A stretch of DNA of 64,000 nucleotides from Streptomyces seoulensis (GTDB taxonomy: Bacteria > Actinomycetota > Actinomycetes > Streptomycetales > Streptomycetaceae): assembly GCF_004328625.1 (NCBI RefSeq), contig NZ_CP032229.1, forward strand, positions 3,410,001-3,474,000, in the 5' to 3' direction. Below are positions 59,522-64,000 of the stretch, piece by piece. The notes under the pieces were generated by a model that was not told where the DNA came from, did not search any database, and saw only the letters and a list, made by a program, of their open reading frames with translations. Numbering within the stretch: position 1 is the stretch's first letter; each line of letters starts with the position of its first letter. The translations under genes and the position numbers were made by a program.

Positions 59522-60652
59522 ATGGGTCTCACGAGCAACTCACTTCTGGTGCTGGCGGTGGCGTTCGCCGTGGTGCTGTTCGCGGCCACGCTGTGGCTGT
59601 GGCCGCGCCTGGCCCGGCGCAGCTGGGCGGCCCTCGGCGGCCGGATCGGTCTGCTGCTCGCCACCCAGTTGGCCCTGATCTGCTCCCTCGGGGTGGCCGC
59701 CAACCAGAGCTTCGGCTTCTACGCGGGCTGGGACGACCTGCTCGGCCGGGAGACCGCGCAGGGTGTCATCGTCGACCAGTCGGCCACCACCCCGGGCGCG
59801 GGCGGCCCGCTCCAGGTGGTCAACATCAAGGCCCCGCCGGGTGACGCCGGTTCGCGGGCCTCGGCGGTGGGCCAGGTCCAGAAGGTCGACATCGTCGGCC
59901 GGCTCTCCCACATCGCCACCCCGGCCTACGTCTATCTGCCCCCGGAGTACTTCCAGCCCCGGTTCCGCACCCGGACGTTCCCGGTCTCGGTGGTGCTCAC
60001 CGGCTACCCGGGCACCGCGCAGGCCCTCGTCACCAAGCTCAAGTACCCGACCGTCGCGCGGGGTCTGGCCAAGGACGGCCGGGCGCAGCCGATGATCCTG
60101 GTGATGCTGCGGCCCACCGTCGCGCCCCCGCGCGACACCGAGTGCGTGGACATCCCGCAGGGCCCGCAGACCGAGACCTTCTTCGCCAAGGACCTCCCCG
60201 AGGCCGTCCTCGCGCACTACCGGGCCGGTGGCCGCCCCAGGAGCTGGGGCATCATCGGCGACTCCACCGGCGGCTACTGCTCCCTCAAGCTCGCCATGCG
60301 CCACCCGGACGTCTACGCGGCCGGCGCCGGCCTGTCGGCGTACTACACCGCGCCCATCGACCCCACCACCGGCGACCTCTTCCACGGCAACCGCAGCCTG
60401 CGTGATCACGCCGATCTGCACTGGCTGCTCGCGCACGAACCGGCCCCCGACACCTCCCTGCTCGTCACCAGCAGCAAGGTCGGCGAACACAACTACCGGG
60501 ACACGCTGAGGCTCGTGAACGAGGTGCGCGCCACCGGCCGGACCAGGATCTCCTCCATCATCCTCGAGAGCGGCGGCCACAATTTCAACACCTGGCGACG
60601 CGAGGTCCCGCCCGCCCTCCAGTGGCTCAGCGGCCAGCTCAGCGACCGTTGA
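59522..60652 (+). CDS. Membrane-anchored esterase (alpha/beta-hydrolase, esterase D/Ag85-like)
   Basis: 376 residues. Two membrane helices (about 6-24 and 38-56) hold the enzyme outside. The core has YVYLPPEYF, GDSTGGYCSL (nucleophile Ser) and SGGHNFNTW (His), with the family placement of the Asp/Glu at TSSKVGEHN. Such esterases resemble trehalose-mycolyltransferase folds, but acyl-transfer is not implied. ATG 59522 follows CAGGACGG weakly. The 196-base region before it has stem-forming sequence but no riboswitch that I can establish. Confidence 0.82.
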   Translation: MGLTSNSLLVLAVAFAVVLFAATLWLWPRLARRSWAALGGRIGLLLATQLALICSLGVAANQSFGFYAGWDDLLGRETAQGVIVDQSATTPGAGGPLQVVNIKAPPGDAGSRASAVGQVQKVDIVGRLSHIATPAYVYLPPEYFQPRFRTRTFPVSVVLTGYPGTAQALVTKLKYPTVARGLAKDGRAQPMILVMLRPTVAPPRDTECVDIPQGPQTETFFAKDLPEAVLAHYRAGGRPRSWGIIGDSTGGYCSLKLAMRHPDVYAAGAGLSAYYTAPIDPTTGDLFHGNRSLRDHADLHWLLAHEPAPDTSLLVTSSKVGEHNYRDTLRLVNEVRATGRTRISSIILESGGHNFNTWRREVPPALQWLSGQLSDR

Positions 60653-60733
60653 GCCCGAGTGCTGAAACCCCGTGAAGCCCTTGCCGTGGCCGGAATTTTG
60701 GGCCTCGGGGGCCCATGGGGCGCCTACGCGCGG

Positions 60734-60739
60734 TAAGTT
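60734..60739 (+). promoter_or_regulatory. -10 element, leaderless promoter of coiled-coil protein
   Basis: TAAGTT, seven bases, then ATG 60747; no Shine-Dalgarno. Confidence 0.5.
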
Positions 60740-60746
60740 TCTGGCC

Positions 60747-61946
60747 ATGCCACGTGGACGCCACCGCCATTCACCGCCTCTGCACCGGCTGTTGCCTCCC
60801 TCCGCGATCGCCGGTGTCGCCGTCGTCTGCGCGCTGGCTCCCTGGGTGTTCTCCTCCCTCGGGGTGGTGCGCGCCCTGGCCGGTGTCGCCGCGCTCACGG
60901 CGATCGGCGGCGCGGTCGTGATGCGCCAGTGGGACGCACAGGCGGGCAAGCAGGTCGCCGAACTGACCCGAGCCCGGGTCAGCGACGAATGGCGGTACGA
61001 CGAACGGGTCGCCGAACTGGAGACCGACCTGGAGGAGTCGCGCGAGCTGCGCGCCAAGCTGGAGCGGCGCCTGCGGGCCAAGCGCGCCGAACTGGCCGGG
61101 CTGCGCGGCGAACACGCCTCCCTGCTGCGCCGGTACGCGACCGCCGAGACCGAGCGCGCCAGCGCGCTGGAGGGGCGCCGGCTGCTGGAGATCGAGGCGG
61201 TGCCGGAGTCCGGCGCCCTCGCGCTGCCGGCCGGGACGAGCGTGGCGGCTGCGGAGGACACCACCGAGGCGCCGGAGGCCGCGGAGGCCATGTCGGTCCC
61301 GGAAGCCGTGTCGGCCAAGGAGCTGTACCTGAAGGCCGCGACCGCGCTGGCCCGGCTGGAGCGGTCGGCGGAGGAGCCCGAGCCCGTGGCCGAGCCCGCA
61401 GCGGACGCCGAGGCGGAGTCCGAGGTGGCAGCCGTTGCCAAAGGAGATCCGGACAGTGCGGGCACTGAGGCCGGCGCCGACGGCACCGACGGGCACGCCG
61501 CCGAGCGAGCCGAGGCGCCCGCCGAGGGTCTGGGACCCGTGGACGCCGAAGGCGAAGTGACCGAGGCGCACACCACCCCCGGGGAGGCCGCCGAGGAGGC
61601 TCCGGAGGAGGCCCAGGCGCACACCGCCACCGGGCAGCGTGCCGCCGGGCACTTCACCGTGCCGACCGCCGTCGCCGTCGTACCGGCCGCGCCCTCCCGG
61701 CGTCCGCTGGTCGAGGGCGGGTTCGACTTCTTCGGTACGCAGAAGGACACCTCGGCGGAGCTGGACGTGCGCAACGAGGACCTGGCCGACGTGGTCGGGC
61801 AGGAGGCCCTCGCGCTGCACAAGGCGGACGCCGGGATGGCGTACAAGCCCGCCGGCAGCTACGACGTGGGCCAGGTCATCGACCTGACGGCGCACGACGA
61901 GACCGAGCACATCGACGTGGAGGGGCTGCGCAGCGCGGCCTCCTGA
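60747..61946 (+). CDS. Membrane coiled-coil protein with acidic disordered middle
   Basis: 399 residues. Two hydrophobic segments (about 17-38 and 40-60) are followed by a coiled coil (RVAELETDLEESRELRAKLERRLRAKRAEL region, 85-130), a long Ala/Glu-rich low-complexity stretch, and a conserved carboxyl piece ending VIDLTAHDETEHIDVEGLRSA. No family name; a scaffold role is likely. It is followed 36 bases on by nuoD. Confidence 0.78.
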   Translation: MPRGRHRHSPPLHRLLPPSAIAGVAVVCALAPWVFSSLGVVRALAGVAALTAIGGAVVMRQWDAQAGKQVAELTRARVSDEWRYDERVAELETDLEESRELRAKLERRLRAKRAELAGLRGEHASLLRRYATAETERASALEGRRLLEIEAVPESGALALPAGTSVAAAEDTTEAPEAAEAMSVPEAVSAKELYLKAATALARLERSAEEPEPVAEPAADAEAESEVAAVAKGDPDSAGTEAGADGTDGHAAERAEAPAEGLGPVDAEGEVTEAHTTPGEAAEEAPEEAQAHTATGQRAAGHFTVPTAVAVVPAAPSRRPLVEGGFDFFGTQKDTSAELDVRNEDLADVVGQEALALHKADAGMAYKPAGSYDVGQVIDLTAHDETEHIDVEGLRSAAS

Positions 61947-61982
61947 CCCGCTCTCCCCCAGGCGTGGGGGAGACTGGGACGC

Positions 61983-63131
61983 ATGACTGCCACGGAGACC
62001 ACGGTCGGGATCGGCGGTGCCGCCGAGAGCACCGACATGGTGCTCAACATCGGCCCGCAGCACCCCTCCACGCACGGCGTGCTCCGGCTGCGCCTGGTGC
62101 TGGACGGCGAGCGCGTCGAGCGTGCCGAGCCGGTGATCGGCTATATGCACCGGGGCGCGGAGAAGCTGTTCGAGGCCCGTGACTACCGGCAGATCATCAT
62201 GCTGGCCAACCGCCACGACTGGCTGTCGGCGTTCTCCAACGAGCTGGGCGTGGTCATCGCCGTCGAGCGGATGCTCGGCATGGAGGTGCCCGAGCGCGCG
62301 GTGTGGACCCGCACCCTGCTCGCCGAGCTGAACCGGGTGCTCAACCACCTGATGTTCCTCGGCTCCTATCCGCTGGAGCTGGGCGGGATCACCCCGGTCT
62401 TCTACGCGTTCCGGGAGCGCGAGGTGCTCCAGAACGTGATGGAGGAGGTCTCCGGCGGGCGCATGCACTACATGTTCAACCGGGTCGGCGGCCTCAAGGA
62501 GGACCTCACCGACGGCTGGACCGGCCGCGCGCGGGACGCGGTGGCCGCCGTCCGCTCCCGCATGGACGTCTTCGACGACCTGGTCCTCGGCAACGAGATC
62601 TTCCGGGGGCGCACGCGAGGCGTGGGCGCGCTCACTCCCGAGGCCGTGCACGCGTACGGCGTGAGCGGGCCCATCGCGCGTGCCTCGGGCGTCGACTTCG
62701 ACCTGCGCCGCGACGAGCCGTACCTCGCCTACGGGGACCTCCAGGACACCCTGAAGGTCGTCACCCGGACCGAGGGCGACTGCCTGGCCCGCTTCGAGGT
62801 GCTGCTGGAGCAGACCCACAACGCGCTCGCCCTCGCGGACGCCTGTCTGGACCGGCTCGCCGAGCTGCCGCCCGGCCCGGTCAACCAACGGCTGCCCAAG
62901 GTGCTGAAGGCGCCCGAGGGGCACACCTACGCCTGGACCGAGAACCCGCTCGGCATCAACGGCTACTACCTGGTCAGCAAGGGCGAGAAGACGCCGTACC
63001 GGCTGAAGCTGCGGTCGGCGTCGTACAACAACATCCAGGTGCTGGGGGAGCTGCTGCCGGGGACGCTGGTGTCCGACATGGTGGCGATCCTGGGGTCGCT
63101 GTTCTTCGTGGTGGGAGACATCGACAAGTGA
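61983..63131 (+). CDS. nuoD: NADH-quinone oxidoreductase subunit D paralogue (lone NuoD)
   Basis: 382 residues. [17 protein letters not shown] (about 22-38), the [10 protein letters not shown] pocket, [14 protein letters not shown] and the DPCLACATH-like end is shortened ([20 protein letters not shown]). It is the 49-kDa subunit of complex I that helps form the quinone site. No other nuo gene is visible; Streptomyces have a full nuo operon elsewhere and this isolated second copy (nuoD2). Ribosome site GGGGGAG lies ten bases before ATG. The Arg at residue 35 corresponds to the position methylated by NDUFAF7 in mitochondria. Confidence 0.92.
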   Translation: MTATETTVGIGGAAESTDMVLNIGPQHPSTHGVLRLRLVLDGERVERAEPVIGYMHRGAEKLFEARDYRQIIMLANRHDWLSAFSNELGVVIAVERMLGMEVPERAVWTRTLLAELNRVLNHLMFLGSYPLELGGITPVFYAFREREVLQNVMEEVSGGRMHYMFNRVGGLKEDLTDGWTGRARDAVAAVRSRMDVFDDLVLGNEIFRGRTRGVGALTPEAVHAYGVSGPIARASGVDFDLRRDEPYLAYGDLQDTLKVVTRTEGDCLARFEVLLEQTHNALALADACLDRLAELPPGPVNQRLPKVLKAPEGHTYAWTENPLGINGYYLVSKGEKTPYRLKLRSASYNNIQVLGELLPGTLVSDMVAILGSLFFVVGDIDK

Positions 63132-63132
63132 G

Positions 63133-64000
63133 TCACAGGGGCGGCTCGGGGAGCCCGGCCGGCTGGAGGAGCCAGACGAAGTCGCCGAGGCCGCCCGGCG
63201 CGGTGAGTTCGGCGGCGGCTCCGGCGGCCGCGAGGGCGCGTACGTAGGCCGCCGGGTCCGTGGTGGCCAGGGTGAGCGGGGGGCGTGCGCCGGTGACGTC
63301 CAGCGCGCGCAGGGCCTCCCGCTGGGTGAGCAGGCGGGGGGTGCCGTGGGTGCTCCCGCCCGCCGCGCAGGCGTCCAGGGCGACGTGCGCGGTGATGTCG
63401 CAGGTGCCGTCGGGCACCGGGGCCGTCTCCCGGCCCGCGCGGAATCCGGTGAGCGTGCCGTAGGGCGGGCGGGTGCCGAGGGTGTGGGCGTAGTCCACGG
63501 CCACCGCGAGCCCCCGCTCCAGCCTGCCGACGGCTTCGGCCCAGGCCCGGTCCCTCGGCAGCCCGATCTCCGCCCGCAGCCCCTCGTCGGCGGCCAGGGG
63601 CCACCACCGGGCCAGCCACTCCGCGTCCGCGCCCGTCACCGGCTCCCCGAGCCGCTCGGTGCCGTCCGGCGCGACCAGCACCAGCCGGGGCACGCCCGCG
63701 CGGTCGGTCTCGGCCACGTCCACGGGCACGTTGTCCAGCCACTCGTTGGCGAACAGCATCCCGGTGACCCCCTCGGGCACCTCCGCCCGCCACGCGATCC
63801 GCCCGTCCAGCCCCTCGGGCCGGTCCGCGACCTCCACGGCGTACGCCCGCGTGCGCGCCGCCACCCCGTCGGGCAGCGCGGCCAGCACCCCCTGGACCAA
63901 CTCCCCGCGCCCGGCGCCCAGATCGACGAAGTCCAGCACCTCGGGCCGCCCCAGCGCCACGTCCACCCGGCACAGCAGCCGGGCCACGGCGGCGGCGAAC
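63133..64000 (-). CDS. MidA/NDUFAF7-type SAM methyltransferase, 5' truncated
   Basis: The frame is open to the right edge; about 288 residues are visible. [16 protein letters not shown] is the SAM-binding motif, EWLDNVPVD and [10 protein letters not shown] the family markers of DUF185/MidA. NDUFAF7 dimethylates an Arg on the 49-kDa complex I subunit; this gene is convergent with the lone nuoD, two bases apart, which suggests the same enzyme-substrate pair. The start lies beyond the window. Confidence 0.85.
   Translation of the reverse strand, partial: FAAAVARLLCRVDVALGRPEVLDFVDLGAGRGELVQGVLAALPDGVAARTRAYAVEVADRPEGLDGRIAWRAEVPEGVTGMLFANEWLDNVPVDVAETDRAGVPRLVLVAPDGTERLGEPVTGADAEWLARWWPLAADEGLRAEIGLPRDRAWAEAVGRLERGLAVAVDYAHTLGTRPPYGTLTGFRAGRETAPVPDGTCDITAHVALDACAAGGSTHGTPRLLTQREALRALDVTGARPPLTLATTDPAAYVRALAAAGAAAELTAPGGLGDFVWLLQPAGLPEPPL

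Overview
The window is high-GC actinobacterial chromosome and almost certainly from a Streptomyces: codon third positions are nearly all G or C, GTG and TTG starts are common, and it carries the developmental gene bldG, a tipA homologue, DUF397/Xre regulator genes, two genes with the rare TTA leucine codon, and many promoters with a -10 element 6-7 bases before the start codon (leaderless mRNAs). It reads as core chromosome. I see no transposase, integrase, phage gene or CRISPR array. From memory, the gene order of the left half follows S. coelicolor SCO3561 down to SCO3540 almost gene for gene, and the right half follows roughly SCO3434 down to SCO3391. The block of about 100 genes that separates them in S. 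coelicolor is absent here, and the join lies at a tRNA-Thr gene.

Layout. 1-4312: end of a secreted deacetylase-like protein, a CooC/MinD-type ATPase, a degenerate Fic-like protein, a convergent intergenic region where a 6S-like RNA is expected, and a HAD-IB phosphatase linked to morphological differentiation. 4892-10168: a compact Tad/Flp-like secretion operon (Ssd/CpaE-like ATPase, TadA, a decayed duplicate of the tadB 5' end, TadB, TadC, a DUF4244 pilin-like peptide, TadE-like and TadG-like proteins). 10077-13612: a DEAD/H helicase divergent from bldG and its partner anti-sigma factor. 13947-28627: H+-pyrophosphatase, lipoprotein, SAM methyltransferase, topoisomerase I, a membrane-transporter/thymidylate-kinase fusion, DNA polymerase III delta-prime subunit and a secreted tripeptidyl-aminopeptidase-like lipoprotein. 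28732-28805: tRNA-Thr(CGT).

28875-36629: a Gdx/SugE guanidinium exporter under a guanidine-III riboswitch, a short DNA polymerase I homologue, an HTH/Clp-N protein with a leaderless promoter embedded in repeated half-sites, a DUF2786 protein, two lipoproteins, and a regulator locus (DUF397 protein, TTA-containing ATP-binding protein, Xre/DUF5753 protein) in which two genes share a 26-bp upstream motif. 36744-46333: aldehyde dehydrogenase, DinB-like protein, glutamate decarboxylase, ClC-like channel, tipA with its characteristic promoter, YbjQ, DedA, ThrE-like exporter and inorganic pyrophosphatase. 46413-57348: PBP4-type DD-peptidase, zincin-like protein, tilS, hpt, ftsH, folE and a folP-folB-folK operon. 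57487-64000: MprF-like protein, membrane-anchored esterase, membrane coiled-coil protein, an isolated nuoD paralogue, and a truncated MidA/NDUFAF7-type methyltransferase.

Points that deserve most attention are the guanidine-III riboswitch, the shared motif and TTA codon in the DUF397/ATP-binding/Xre locus, the TTA codon of the helicase next to bldG, the self-operator-like promoter of the Clp-N protein, the tadB duplication, the tipA internal start and promoter, and the nuoD-MidA pair.
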